Assembly: GCA_021029595.1 (NCBI GenBank)
Contig: JAJJOY010000003.1
Coordinates: forward strand, 1 to 64,000
DNA: 64,000 nt
Direction: 5' to 3'
DNA from: Hominenteromicrobium mulieris
GTDB taxonomy: Bacteria > Bacillota > Clostridia > Oscillospirales > Acutalibacteraceae
The notes beneath the pieces were generated by a model. It had not been told where the DNA came from, did no database searches, and was given only the letters and a program-made list of their open reading frames with translations. Made by a program: the position numbers and the translations under genes. Of the stretch, positions 16,105 to 24,472 are shown piece after piece (position 1 is the stretch's first letter; the number at the start of each line of letters is the position of its first letter).

Positions 16105-16260
16105 TTATTCAGCGGGGTAAAAAGCATCTTTTCCGAGACCGCATGTGGGGCAAACCCAATCTTCGGGGACATCTTCCCATGCCGTGCCGGGTGCAACGCC
16201 GTTTTCCGGATCGCCGAGTGCGGGGTCATAGACATAACCGCAGGGACACTCATATTTCAT
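16105..16260 (-). CDS. rd: Rubredoxin
   Basis: A 51-residue electron carrier with one iron bound by four Cys: CPCGYVYDP near the N-terminus and [11 protein letters not shown] near the C-terminus. The first pair reads C-P-C-G, giving CxCG spacing instead of the usual CxxCG, a feature to check. The central Trp-rich [14 protein letters not shown] is typical. GGAGTG precedes ATG 16260, and the gene starts 14 bases after the rubrerythrin stop, so it probably feeds electrons to that peroxidase. Confidence 0.93.
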   Translation of the reverse strand: MKYECPCGYVYDPALGDPENGVAPGTAWEDVPEDWVCPTCGLGKDAFYPAE

Positions 16261-16274
16261 AAGATACACTCCTA

Positions 16275-16823
16275 TTATTTGTCACCGAAATATCTCTTAA
16301 GGAGACCTGCGAACGCCTTGCCGTGGCGGGCTTCGTCGCGGGCCATTTCGTGGACGGTGTCGTGGATGGCATCGAGATTTGCGGCCTTTGCGCGCTTTGC
16401 AAGGTCGAACTTACCGGCGGTTGCACCGTTCTCGGCTTCAACGCGCATCTCAAGGTTCTTCTTCGTGCTGTCCGTTACAACTTCGCCGAGCAACTCTGCG
16501 AACTTTGCAGCGTGCTCTGCTTCTTCGTAAGCGGCCTTCTCCCAGTAAAGGCCGATTTCCGGGTAGCCCTCGCGGTGTGCAACTCTTGCCATTGCGAGGT
16601 ACATGCCGACTTCGCTGCACTCGCCCTGGAAGTTTGCACGGAGATCAGCAAGGATATCCTCGCTGACGCCCTGTGCGACGCCGACAACGTGCTCAGCCGC
16701 CCAAGTCATGTTCTCTTCCTGCTTCGTGAACTTGGAAGCCGGTGCCTTACATACGGGGCAGAACTCCGGAGCTGCTTCGCCTTCAAAAACGTAACCACAT
16801 ACGGTGCATACAAACTTTGCCAT
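16275..16823 (-). CDS. Reverse rubrerythrin (peroxidase)
   Basis: A 182-residue non-haem di-iron peroxidase that reduces hydrogen peroxide and oxygen in anaerobes. The domain order is reversed: the rubredoxin-like CxxCG centres ([11 protein letters not shown] and FCPVCKAP) come first, then the four-helix ferritin-like domain with Glu-rich motifs ([34 protein letters not shown]). This matches the reverse rubrerythrins of clostridia, which take electrons from rubredoxin and NADH:rubredoxin oxidoreductase. AGGAGG precedes ATG 16823. It lies between perR and rubredoxin in one transcript. Confidence 0.95.
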   Translation of the reverse strand: MAKFVCTVCGYVFEGEAAPEFCPVCKAPASKFTKQEENMTWAAEHVVGVAQGVSEDILADLRANFQGECSEVGMYLAMARVAHREGYPEIGLYWEKAAYEEAEHAAKFAELLGEVVTDSTKKNLEMRVEAENGATAGKFDLAKRAKAANLDAIHDTVHEMARDEARHGKAFAGLLKRYFGDK

Positions 16824-16868
16824 AATAAGATCCTCCTAAAAATTTAAATTGATTTTTGTTTGCGGCTT

Positions 16869-17273
16869 TTAAGCCGTTTTATTTTTGCTTTTTTCTTTGC
16901 ATTCGGCGCACACACCGCCGAACAGCAGGTCTTCTTTTGTGATTGTAAACCCGTGTTCCGCTTCCATGCGCTCGAGTGTTTCTGTGTCCACAAGCGGTTC
17001 AAAGATATCGAGCACGCGCCCGCAGCAGTCGCAGACGAAATGGCTGTGTGCCGAAGTATCGCCGTCGAAATGCTCCTGCCCGTTGATGACGCCGACGCTT
17101 CTCGCTTTGCCCTCTGCACAGAATTTTTTAAGATTGCGGTAAACTGTGCCGAGACTTAAATCGGGATATTCGGGTCGCAGCGCAGCGTAGAGCCACTCCG
17201 CAGTTGGGTGCACCGTTGTGGCACGCAGTGCGTCGTAGAGCGCCTCACGCTTTCGGCTGAACTTTTCCGGCAT
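16869..17273 (-). CDS. perR: Peroxide-sensing Fur-family repressor (PerR type)
   Basis: A 134-residue Fur-family repressor. An N-terminal winged helix (~1-75, with LSLGTVYRNLKKF) is followed by the metal-binding dimer domain with HSHFVCDCC and a second C-x2-C (CAEC) for structural zinc. The residue that separates PerR from Fur is Asp in GRVLDIF (Glu in Fur), which supports PerR, whose iron-catalysed His oxidation senses peroxide. The start at 17273 follows AAGGAGGTG. A Per-box-like dyad abuts its own promoter, and its downstream genes are the peroxidase and rubredoxin. Confidence 0.9.
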   Translation of the reverse strand: MPEKFSRKREALYDALRATTVHPTAEWLYAALRPEYPDLSLGTVYRNLKKFCAEGKARSVGVINGQEHFDGDTSAHSHFVCDCCGRVLDIFEPLVDTETLERMEAEHGFTITKEDLLFGGVCAECKEKSKNKTA

Positions 17274-17328
17274 CGGCTTCACCTCCTTTAGGTTTGTGGG
17301 ATTTCTTTCTCTCTCACTTGTTGGCACT

Positions 17329-17357
17329 ATTATAGCACGCCTTTTTCGATTTGTAAA
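17329..17357 (-). promoter_or_regulatory. Promoter of the perR-rubrerythrin-rubredoxin operon
   Basis: Minus strand TTTACA (complement of 17352-17357), 17-base spacer, TATAAT (complement of 17329-17334). Confidence 0.88.
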
Positions 17358-17372
17358 TAGTAATAATTATCA
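17358..17372 (-). promoter_or_regulatory. Candidate Per box
   Basis: The minus strand reads TGATAATTATTACTA, agreeing at 11 of 14 informative positions with the 7-1-7 consensus TTATAATNATTATAA. It lies immediately upstream of the -35 box of the perR operon, implying autoregulation. Confidence 0.6.
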
Positions 17373-17461
17373 TTTTTATTATTATTTTGTAAACAAATTG
17401 TGAACAAGCCTATTGAAAAGCTGCCAAAACCCCGTTTGCTTGCTTTCCGAAAACAAGATGC

Positions 17462-17496
17462 AAAACGGCTCTGCATTTTACCCGCAAAGCCGTTTT
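17462..17496 (-). terminator. Terminator of the GH20 gene
   Basis: AAAACGGCT (17462-17470) pairs with AGCCGTTTT (17488-17496); on the minus strand T-rich sequence follows. Confidence 0.7.
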
Positions 17497-17508
17497 CTTA
17501 GTTTCTAT

Positions 17509-19143
17509 TTATTCTCCTTTGGTCTCATCGTTTTCCGGTGGAAACATTTTCATGAAGTTAAGTGCTGCGCCGACGAGGTCGTCGTTTTTCATCATTTCGG
17601 GAACATCCTGCGGCCGGAACCAGATCTGCGCAAACTTCTCTATGACGGGACGCACCATTTCTCTTTCCGCATCCGTATGCGGTGTGCCGACGCCGCCCGG
17701 GTTCATCATGTGTGCAATGAATGTCGCGGCACTCTGCACGCGCGCTTCACCCTCGGGGTTCCACCCGTCTTTTGTCATACAGTTCACGCCTTGCTTTGCG
17801 GCAATTTCAATTTTCTTTTCCGCGCGGTGTTCAAAATCTGCGTAATCCCCCGCTTCGTTCCACGCGATTTCGGATACGGCATACAGGCGCGGGAACAGCA
17901 ATTCTTCGAGGTGTTCCGGCGTTTCCACCTGCTCCGACCACAATGCCGCTTCGTAACCGAGCATATTCGGACTGTCTGCGTAGCTCTTGCCCATGACGAC
18001 CGGCTGATAATGGTAGACCTTATTCAACGAATTGATGCCATGCGGGTAATCGAAATACAAAGCGGACATATTGGAGAAGATCACCTTGCCGCCACGCTCG
18101 ATAAATGCCGGCACCGGCGCTTCATGCTGCGCCGTCCAATACTGTATGATGTTTTCGGTATCGACATCTTTGGATTCCAGAACATCGTTCCAGCAGACGG
18201 CGCGCTTGCCGTGCTTTTTGAGGATAGCGACGACACGCTTTGTGAAGTAGCCCTGCAAATCTTCATAATCGGTAAGGCCAAGCGCTTCCATGCGCGCCTT
18301 GCAGTGCGGGCATTTTTTCCATTCGGTCTTCGGCGCTTCGTCACCGCCGATGTGGAAGCGGTCGTCCGGGAACAGTGCGCAGACTTCTGTCAGAAGCTTT
18401 TCGATAAACTCGAATGTTTCGTCCTTACCGGGGCAGAGAATTTTCTCAAAAATGCCGCCAAACTGGCACAGCTCCGTTTTTTCGCCAAAGCAGCTCAAAT
18501 GCGGGTATGCCGCAATCATCGATCTGGTGTGGCCCGGCATATCGATTTCCGGGATGATCTCCATGCCGCGCACGCGGGCATATTCGATAACGCTCCTGAT
18601 CTCCTCCTGCGTGTAATACGTGCCGGTCGTTTCGTGCAGCAGCGGCAGCGTTTTGCACTCGATGCGCCAGCCCTGGTCATCTACAAGATGCCAGTGCAGA
18701 ACATTCAGCTTCACACGCGTCATCTGGTCGATGACCTTTTTCACTTCGTCCGCCGTAAAGAAATGACGGGAGCAGTCAAGCGACAGGCCGCGATGACCGT
18801 AGTGCGGTGCGTCTTCAATGGTGACGATTGGCAGCGCTTCGCCCTCTGCTGTAAGCTCCGTGACAGTCGTCAGCGCCCATACGGCGCCGCTTTCGTCCGC
18901 CGCTTCCACGGTGATGCCGTCCTTTGTGACGGTCAGCTTGTAGCCCTCTTTTGCGATATCGGCCTTTTTCAGCGTGATAAACCCGTTTTCGGCGGTCTCC
19001 ACGTGGCCGTCCAGTCTTGCAGCAAATGCCTCAAGGCACCACGGTGCAAAATCACCGAGCGAAACGGTGACGGTCTCCGGCAGCTTCACACTGCCCTCCT
19101 GCATGTGCACCGATCCGCGCGGCGCGGGAATAAGATTCAACAT
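17509..19143 (-). CDS. Beta-N-acetylhexosaminidase (GH20)
   Basis: A 544-residue glycosidase that removes terminal GlcNAc or GalNAc from beta-linked sugars by substrate-assisted catalysis. A GH20b-type N-terminal domain (~1-110) precedes the TIM barrel, which has the catalytic pair Asp268-Glu269 in FHIGGDEAP and the substrate-binding HWHLVDDQGWR (~150-160) and EIDMPGH (~199-205) loops. There is no signal peptide, so it acts on sugars already taken up. The start at 19143 follows AAGAAAGGAATC; a longer frame lacks a ribosome site. It has its own promoter and terminator. Confidence 0.94.
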   Translation of the reverse strand: MLNLIPAPRGSVHMQEGSVKLPETVTVSLGDFAPWCLEAFAARLDGHVETAENGFITLKKADIAKEGYKLTVTKDGITVEAADESGAVWALTTVTELTAEGEALPIVTIEDAPHYGHRGLSLDCSRHFFTADEVKKVIDQMTRVKLNVLHWHLVDDQGWRIECKTLPLLHETTGTYYTQEEIRSVIEYARVRGMEIIPEIDMPGHTRSMIAAYPHLSCFGEKTELCQFGGIFEKILCPGKDETFEFIEKLLTEVCALFPDDRFHIGGDEAPKTEWKKCPHCKARMEALGLTDYEDLQGYFTKRVVAILKKHGKRAVCWNDVLESKDVDTENIIQYWTAQHEAPVPAFIERGGKVIFSNMSALYFDYPHGINSLNKVYHYQPVVMGKSYADSPNMLGYEAALWSEQVETPEHLEELLFPRLYAVSEIAWNEAGDYADFEHRAEKKIEIAAKQGVNCMTKDGWNPEGEARVQSAATFIAHMMNPGGVGTPHTDAEREMVRPVIEKFAQIWFRPQDVPEMMKNDDLVGAALNFMKMFPPENDETKGE

Positions 19144-19244
19144 AAGCAAGATTCCTTTCTTCGGGCAAACGAATAACACGCTTGTCCTTTTACAACTTCT
19201 CCTCGGCTGCAACCGAACCGCAGCCTTTTTGTTCTATTAAGAAC

Positions 19245-19272
19245 ATTATACCGCAATTTGCTTCTTTTGCAA
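19245..19272 (-). promoter_or_regulatory. Promoter of the GH20 gene
   Basis: Minus strand TTGCAA (19267-19272), 16-base spacer, TATAAT (complement of 19245-19250). The leader includes a stem GGCTGC/GCAGCC near 19204-19225. Confidence 0.75.
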
Positions 19273-19357
19273 GAAAATCGTGCTATATTTCTATATAATT
19301 TTCAAAATTTTAATAATTATAAGCAGATATGACATAGCAGAATTTTGAATCTCCGTC

Positions 19358-19386
19358 TGGACTTGTCGAAATAGATATGGTATACT
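19358..19386 (+). promoter_or_regulatory. Promoter of surE with an overlapping 0A-like box
   Basis: TGGACT (19358-19363), 17-base spacer, TATACT (19381-19386). CTTGTCGAA (19362-19370), one base off the 0A consensus, overlaps the -35 region. Confidence 0.6.
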
Positions 19387-19422
19387 TCAAGCGAAAAGTT
19401 TTTGCATGACGGAGGAGCAAAC

Positions 19423-20136
19423 ATGGGCAGACTGATCTTAATTACGAATGACGACGGCATTGACGCAGGCGGCATTCGCCAGCTGGCAGAGACAGCAAAA
19501 GCATTCGGCGAAGTGTGGGTCGTCGCGCCGGAGAGCCAGCGCAGCGGCAAATCGCACAGCGTAACGTATTTAGAGCCGCTTTACGTGCGCGAGCGTCCGG
19601 GTTACATGGACGGCGTAAAGGCATACGAATGCAGCGGCGTGCCGGTGGACTGTGTGCGCGTGGGCATCCATCTGCTCGGTCGCAAGCCTGACGTTGTGCT
19701 TTCCGGCATCAATAGCGGCTACAATATTTCCGGCGATATTCAGTATTCCGGCACGGCGGGCGCTGCGCTGGAGGCCGCTTTCTGGGGAATCCACGCCATC
19801 GCGCTTTCCCAGGCCAACCTCGATTATCATCCCGTGACCGACCGCTACTTGCGTGCGCTCATCGGTGAATATATGGATAAACCTCTGCCGCAAAACACGG
19901 TTTGGAACATCAACTTTCCCGGCTGCGCACCGGAAGACTGCAAGGGCGTAAAGCGCGGCTGCGCCGTTTCGCAGGATGATTTTTACACGGACAGCTTCAC
20001 CAGCAAAACACTCGGGGACGGCACGGTGGAATACACGGTCGTGCCCGGCAGAAACTGGCACGGCAGCGAAGGCACCGACCTTGGCGCAGTGTGCGACAAC
20101 TACGTCGCCGTCGGCACCGTGACAAATGTGCGATAA
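19423..20136 (+). CDS. surE: 5'/3'-nucleotidase SurE
   Basis: A 237-residue metal-dependent phosphatase acting on nucleoside monophosphates. Metal ligands are in LITNDDGI (Asp-Asp, ~8-10), the conserved Ser is in RSGKSHSVT (~39-47), and the Asn is in LSGINSGYN. GGAGGAG lies ahead of ATG 19423. It is a single-gene unit with a strong terminator. Confidence 0.96.
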   Translation: MGRLILITNDDGIDAGGIRQLAETAKAFGEVWVVAPESQRSGKSHSVTYLEPLYVRERPGYMDGVKAYECSGVPVDCVRVGIHLLGRKPDVVLSGINSGYNISGDIQYSGTAGAALEAAFWGIHAIALSQANLDYHPVTDRYLRALIGEYMDKPLPQNTVWNINFPGCAPEDCKGVKRGCAVSQDDFYTDSFTSKTLGDGTVEYTVVPGRNWHGSEGTDLGAVCDNYVAVGTVTNVR

Positions 20137-20154
20137 TAAAAACATACAGATTTT

Positions 20155-20191
20155 GCACCTGCTTTTTGAAATCGCAAAAGCAGGTGCTTTT
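20155..20191 (+). terminator. Terminator of surE
   Basis: GCACCTGCTTTT pairs exactly with AAAAGCAGGTGC across a 9-base loop, followed by TTTTCTATTTTT. Confidence 0.92.
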
Positions 20192-20249
20192 CTATTTTTG
20201 AAAACCGTGTTATACTGAAGAAAAGCAAAACATTGAAAGGAAACAGAAC

Positions 20250-20672
20250 ATGGTTATATTAGGTGTAGACCTCGGCAAAGCGCGTACGGGCGTTGCCGTA
20301 TGCGATAAAAGCGAGCTGCTCGCAAGTCCCGTAGAGGTCGTGAACGAGCACAACCGCGAGCGCCTTTTGGAGCGTGTAGCGCAGCTTGCCAAAGCGCGCC
20401 GCGCCGAGCAGATCGTTGTCGGTCTGCCGCGCAACATGGATGGCAGCGAGGGCGAAAGCGCGCAGAACGCGCGCGCTTTCGGTGCGGAGCTTGCAGAAAA
20501 GACCGGGCTGCCCGTTGATTTCTCCGACGAACGCGGCACGACTATCACGGCACACGGCTTTTTAAACGAAACAAATACGCGCGGTAAGCGCCGCAAAGCA
20601 ACCGTGGACGCCGTGGCGGCGACGATCATTTTGCAGGATTATCTTGATTATCGACGAAACCGCAAAGGGTAA
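20250..20672 (+). CDS. ruvX: Holliday-junction resolvase-like 16S rRNA maturation nuclease
   Basis: A 140-residue YqgF/RuvX protein, now thought to trim the 5' end of pre-16S rRNA. The RNase H-like fold shows the first acidic residue in GVDLGKARTGVA, the VVGLPRNMDGS loop, the second acidic residue in FSDERGTT and the last Asp in TVDAVAA. GAAAGG precedes ATG 20250. It is usually found with alaS and an UPF0297 gene, which are not here. Confidence 0.94.
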   Translation: MVILGVDLGKARTGVAVCDKSELLASPVEVVNEHNRERLLERVAQLAKARRAEQIVVGLPRNMDGSEGESAQNARAFGAELAEKTGLPVDFSDERGTTITAHGFLNETNTRGKRRKATVDAVAATIILQDYLDYRRNRKG

Positions 20673-20689
20673 TTTACACAAAAAACGCA

Positions 20690-20719
20690 TAGACAAATCC
20701 GCTTCGTCTGTGCTATAAT
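20690..20719 (+). promoter_or_regulatory. Promoter of degV-GH42
   Basis: TAGACA (20690-20695), 18-base spacer, TATAAT (20714-20719), about 50 bases ahead of degV. Confidence 0.78.
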
Positions 20720-20772
20720 AACGGCGTGCCGCGCAGAAATGCGTTTTTAAGGCACGGAAAGGAAAGATAACT

Positions 20773-21642
20773 ATGGGTTACAAAATCATCACCGATTCCA
20801 CCATCGATATGGATCATAAAATGATCGAAGAGTTGGGCCTCACAGTGGTACCGCTCCGCTTTACAATCGACGGCAAAACATATAAAGACAAGGCAGATCT
20901 TTCGGATATGCCGACGGAAACTTTCTACGCAAAGCTCCGCGAGGGCAAAATGTCCACCACATCGCAGATCAACGCCGACGAATTCACACGGGTCTTTGAG
21001 CCTGTTCTGCAAGGCGGCGAAGACGTTCTGTACATTGCGTTTTCCAGCGGTTTATCCGGCACCTGCCAAAGCGCCTTCATCGCGCGCGATGAATTGAAAG
21101 AAAAATATCCCGAACGCAAAATTTATGTGTTCGATTCGCTCTGCGCGTCCCTCGGCGAGGGTTTGCTCGTATACCACGCAGCCATGCTGAAGCGCGCCGG
21201 CACGGACATTGATTCGCTGTATAAGTGGCTCGGTGAAAACGTTTTGAAGCTCTGCCACTGGTTCACGGTGGACGACCTCAACCACTTAAAGCGCGGCGGC
21301 CGCGTTTCCGCCACAGCAGCGCTCGTCGGCACTTTGCTCGGCGTAAAACCCGTTTTGCATGTGGATGATGAGGGCCACCTCATCCCGGTCAGCAAGGTGC
21401 GCGGCAGACGGCAGTCCCTTGATGCGCTTGTGCAGAAAATGGAAGAGACCGCCATTCAGCCCGCAGACCAGACCGTGTTCATCAGCCACGGCGATTGCCT
21501 GGCAGACGCCGAATACGTCGCAAAACGCGTGCGTGAAAAGTTCGGTGTGAAGAACATTTATATCAACTTCGTCGGCCCTGTCATCGGCGCACATTCCGGC
21601 CCCGGCACCGTAGCACTGTTCTTCATCGGCGAGCATAGATAA
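20773..21642 (+). CDS. degV: DegV-family fatty-acid-binding protein
   Basis: A 289-residue DegV protein. Family members bind a fatty acid in a deep pocket and, as FakB, present it to the kinase FakA. The N-terminal ITDSTIDM and the pocket strings STTSQINADEF and FSSGLSGTCQSA are typical, as are VDDLNHLKRGGR and the C-terminal GPVIGAHSGPGTVALFF. Twelve bases separate it from the GH42 gene, so both lie on one transcript. No fakA is visible here. Confidence 0.92.
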   Translation: MGYKIITDSTIDMDHKMIEELGLTVVPLRFTIDGKTYKDKADLSDMPTETFYAKLREGKMSTTSQINADEFTRVFEPVLQGGEDVLYIAFSSGLSGTCQSAFIARDELKEKYPERKIYVFDSLCASLGEGLLVYHAAMLKRAGTDIDSLYKWLGENVLKLCHWFTVDDLNHLKRGGRVSATAALVGTLLGVKPVLHVDDEGHLIPVSKVRGRRQSLDALVQKMEETAIQPADQTVFISHGDCLADAEYVAKRVREKFGVKNIYINFVGPVIGAHSGPGTVALFFIGEHR

Positions 21643-21654
21643 AGGAGCAACACT

Positions 21655-23712
21655 ATGTTAAACGGCAACACGATAGAGCTCGGCGTATGCTATTACCCGG
21701 AGCACTGGGATGCTTCGTTCTGGAAAGAGGATATGCTGCGCATGAAATCCTACGGCATCGGTGTCATCCGCGTGGCGGAATTCGCGTGGAACCTCTTTGA
21801 GCCGGAGGAAGGGCGCTTTGACGACAGCTTTTGGGACCGCTTTTTAAATGTGGCAAAGGACTGCGGGATGCAGGTCATCTTCTGCACGCCCACCGCGACC
21901 CCGCCCGCCTGGCTGACGGAAAAATACCCGGAAGTATTAAACTGTGATATTTACGGCCACCCGGTCTACCACGGTATGCGCAAGCACCACAACATGACAT
22001 CTCCCGTGTACCTCGATTTTGTAAAGAAGATCGTTGAGCACATTGCGGCGCATTACAGCGCACATCCTGCGATCATCGGCTGGCAGATCGACAATGAAGT
22101 CAACTGCGAAACAAACAGCTACCACGCGCCGAGCGACCACGAGGCGTTCAGAAAGTACCTTAAAGAGAAATACGGCACGCTCGAAAACCTGAACCGCGCC
22201 ATGGGCACGACATTCTGGAACCAGACCTACACGGACTGGGAGCAGGTTCACCTTTCGCGCTACACGCTCGCAAACTCCAACAATCCGCACATGATGCTGG
22301 AGGAAAAGCGTTTCATTTCCGAAGCGGCCATAAACTACATCGGCATACAGGCGGATATTATCCGGAAATATCGCCGTCCGGAACAGTTCATCACGACAAA
22401 CGGGCTTTTCGGCGTGCTCGATAACCACAAGCTCGTCAAGGAAAAGCTCGACTTCATGACGTATGACAGCTACCCGAACTTCGCGTTTGCGATGGAGGGC
22501 AGCAAGCTCTCTCCGCGCTCCTTGCGCGACCGCGAAACATCATTTAACCTTGCAAAAACGCGAAGCGTCTCAAACCGCTTCGGCATCATGGAGCAGCAAT
22601 CCGGCCCCGGCGGTTGGAACACCCGCCTTCTGCAGCCCGCGCCGAAGCCGGGTCAGTTAAGGCTGTGGACTTTCCAGTCTATCGCGCACGGTGCAGATTT
22701 TGTCAGCTACTTCCGCTGGCGTACCTGCACATTCGGCACAGAAATGTACTGGCACGGATTATTGAACTATGATAATTTCCCGAATCGCCGCACGGAAGAG
22801 CTTTTGCGCGTAAGCGAGGATATTCAGAAGATTCAGCGCATCGCAGGCACGAAGCATACGGCAAAGTTCGCAATCCTCTGCGACTACGACAATGCGTGGG
22901 ACGGCATGGAGGACAAATGGCACGGACCCTTAAACCGGGAGAGCACCGACGGGTGGTTCAAAGCCTTGCAGCGCGCGCACATCCCGTTCGAGTTCGTCAA
23001 CATCAACGACGAGGGCACGTCCCAGCCGCTCGGGAACTTCACGGCTGCTGTGTACCCGCACCCAACCATCATGACGCCCGCCCGCGCGGAAATATTACGC
23101 GCTTACGCCGAAAACGGCGGCACTCTTTTCTTCGGCTGCCGCTCCGGCTATAAAGATATTGACGGGCAGTGCCCCATGATGCCGATGCCGGGGCTCTTAG
23201 CGCCGCTGACCGGCTGCACCGTGGAGGATTTCACGTTCATCGGCCCGGCGGACGAAAAGGAATACATGACGCTCGGCGAAAAGAAAATCCCCGCGCCGAC
23301 GTTCAACGATATTCTGCGCCCGGATTTTGAAAGCTGCGAGGTGCTGGCGACGTATGACGGCAACTATTACAACGGCAAGCCCGCGCTGACCAAAAACACC
23401 GTCGGCAAAGGCACGGTCTACGCCTGTGGCTCCGTTTTTGCGGAGGAGACCGCTGCGGCGCTCTTGGAGCTGCTGCCGAAAGCAGAGCTTTGCCCTGTGA
23501 CGGGCTGGCTGGAGCTGCCCGAAGAGATCGAGCTCACGGTGCGTACAAACGAGAAAAACGGCCGCAGCTACGCGTTTTTGCTGAACTACACCGCACAGCC
23601 GCAAACCGTCACCGTGCAAAAGCCGACGAAGGAGTTGCTTACACGCGAAACGCTCGACGGCACGTATACCATGGAGCCTTACGGCGTGCTTGTGCTCGAT
23701 AAACCACAATAA
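21655..23712 (+). CDS. Beta-galactosidase (GH42)
   Basis: A 685-residue intracellular beta-galactosidase. Domain A is a TIM barrel with acid/base Glu148 in GWQIDNEVN and nucleophile Glu313 in FGIMEQQSGPGGWN. Domain B is a trimerisation module (~400-610, with TPARAEILRAYAENGGTL), and domain C is a C-terminal beta sandwich. No signal peptide is present. AAAGGAG precedes ATG 21655. GH42 enzymes favour short galacto-oligosaccharides over lactose. The gene follows degV and precedes a sugar acetyltransferase, a compact carbohydrate unit without a transporter. Confidence 0.95.
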   Translation: MLNGNTIELGVCYYPEHWDASFWKEDMLRMKSYGIGVIRVAEFAWNLFEPEEGRFDDSFWDRFLNVAKDCGMQVIFCTPTATPPAWLTEKYPEVLNCDIYGHPVYHGMRKHHNMTSPVYLDFVKKIVEHIAAHYSAHPAIIGWQIDNEVNCETNSYHAPSDHEAFRKYLKEKYGTLENLNRAMGTTFWNQTYTDWEQVHLSRYTLANSNNPHMMLEEKRFISEAAINYIGIQADIIRKYRRPEQFITTNGLFGVLDNHKLVKEKLDFMTYDSYPNFAFAMEGSKLSPRSLRDRETSFNLAKTRSVSNRFGIMEQQSGPGGWNTRLLQPAPKPGQLRLWTFQSIAHGADFVSYFRWRTCTFGTEMYWHGLLNYDNFPNRRTEELLRVSEDIQKIQRIAGTKHTAKFAILCDYDNAWDGMEDKWHGPLNRESTDGWFKALQRAHIPFEFVNINDEGTSQPLGNFTAAVYPHPTIMTPARAEILRAYAENGGTLFFGCRSGYKDIDGQCPMMPMPGLLAPLTGCTVEDFTFIGPADEKEYMTLGEKKIPAPTFNDILRPDFESCEVLATYDGNYYNGKPALTKNTVGKGTVYACGSVFAEETAAALLELLPKAELCPVTGWLELPEEIELTVRTNEKNGRSYAFLLNYTAQPQTVTVQKPTKELLTRETLDGTYTMEPYGVLVLDKPQ

Positions 23713-23754
23713 ACGACAAAGGCCGTTACGATAAACATTTTGGGAGGAATTCAT

Positions 23755-24399
23755 ATGAAAGAGGAAGAAAAAATCTTTGCCGGGCAGTTTTTCTGCCCCG
23801 GTCACCCGGACTTGAAAGCCATCAAGCTGCGCTGCCACAACCTTTGCAGCGCCTATAATGCAACGCTCGAAGACGAAACCGAAAAGCGTAATGCAATCGT
23901 GCACCAGATCTTCGGCGATTTCGGCGAGGGCTCGTTTGTGCAGGGGCCGATCCAGATCCACTATGGCACGCACACGCACATCGGCAAGAGCTTTTTCGGC
24001 AACTTCAACCTGACCATTCAGGATGACGCGCCCGTGACCATCGGTGACCGCTGCAACTTCGGCCCGAACGTGACTATCGTCACGCCGATGCACCCGATCA
24101 TCGCAGAGGAACGCCGCGTGCTGAAAACAAAGGACGGCCGTGAAATTCGCGTTTGCTACGCAAAACCCGTCACCATCGGCAACGATTGCTGGTTCGGCGC
24201 AAACGTCGTCGTATGCCCGGGCGTGACCATCGGCGATAACTGTGTCATCGGTGCAGGCAGCGTGGTAACGAAGGACATTCCGTCAAACAGCGTGGCCGTC
24301 GGCAACCCCTGCCGTGTACAGCGCACCATTACGGAAGCAGACAGCATGAAATATCATCCGGAACGCTTCGGCGAGGAAGAATTCGTGCTTGACGAATAA
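23755..24399 (+). CDS. Maltose/galactoside-type O-acetyltransferase
   Basis: A 214-residue left-handed beta-helix acetyltransferase of the Maa/LacA group, transferring acetyl from acetyl-CoA to a sugar hydroxyl. Hexapeptide repeats run from ~70 to 190 (for example PVTIGDRCNFGPNVTI and VTIGDNCVIGAGSVVTKDIP), with the catalytic His in VTPMHPI. GGGAGG precedes ATG 23755. It is probably on the degV-GH42 transcript and may acetylate non-metabolised galactosides. Confidence 0.92.
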   Translation: MKEEEKIFAGQFFCPGHPDLKAIKLRCHNLCSAYNATLEDETEKRNAIVHQIFGDFGEGSFVQGPIQIHYGTHTHIGKSFFGNFNLTIQDDAPVTIGDRCNFGPNVTIVTPMHPIIAEERRVLKTKDGREIRVCYAKPVTIGNDCWFGANVVVCPGVTIGDNCVIGAGSVVTKDIPSNSVAVGNPCRVQRTITEADSMKYHPERFGEEEFVLDE

Positions 24400-24420
24400 A
24401 CTGAGCTTATAATACGCAAA

Positions 24421-24451
24421 AACAGCTCCGAGCTTTTCGCCCGGAGCTGTT
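24421..24451. terminator. Bidirectional terminator
   Basis: AACAGCTCCG (24421-24430) pairs with CGGAGCTGTT (24442-24451). TCTC follows on the plus side and TTTTTGCG on the minus side, ending the oxidoreductase gene. Confidence 0.85.
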
Positions 24452-24472
24452 CTCAATTCATCTTAATTCAAA

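Noticed and set aside
19204-19232. A plus-strand terminator (GGCTGC/GCAGCC with TTTTT) ahead of surE
   Set aside because: No plus-strand gene ends there; on the minus strand it lies in the GH20 leader without a U tract, so its role is unclear.
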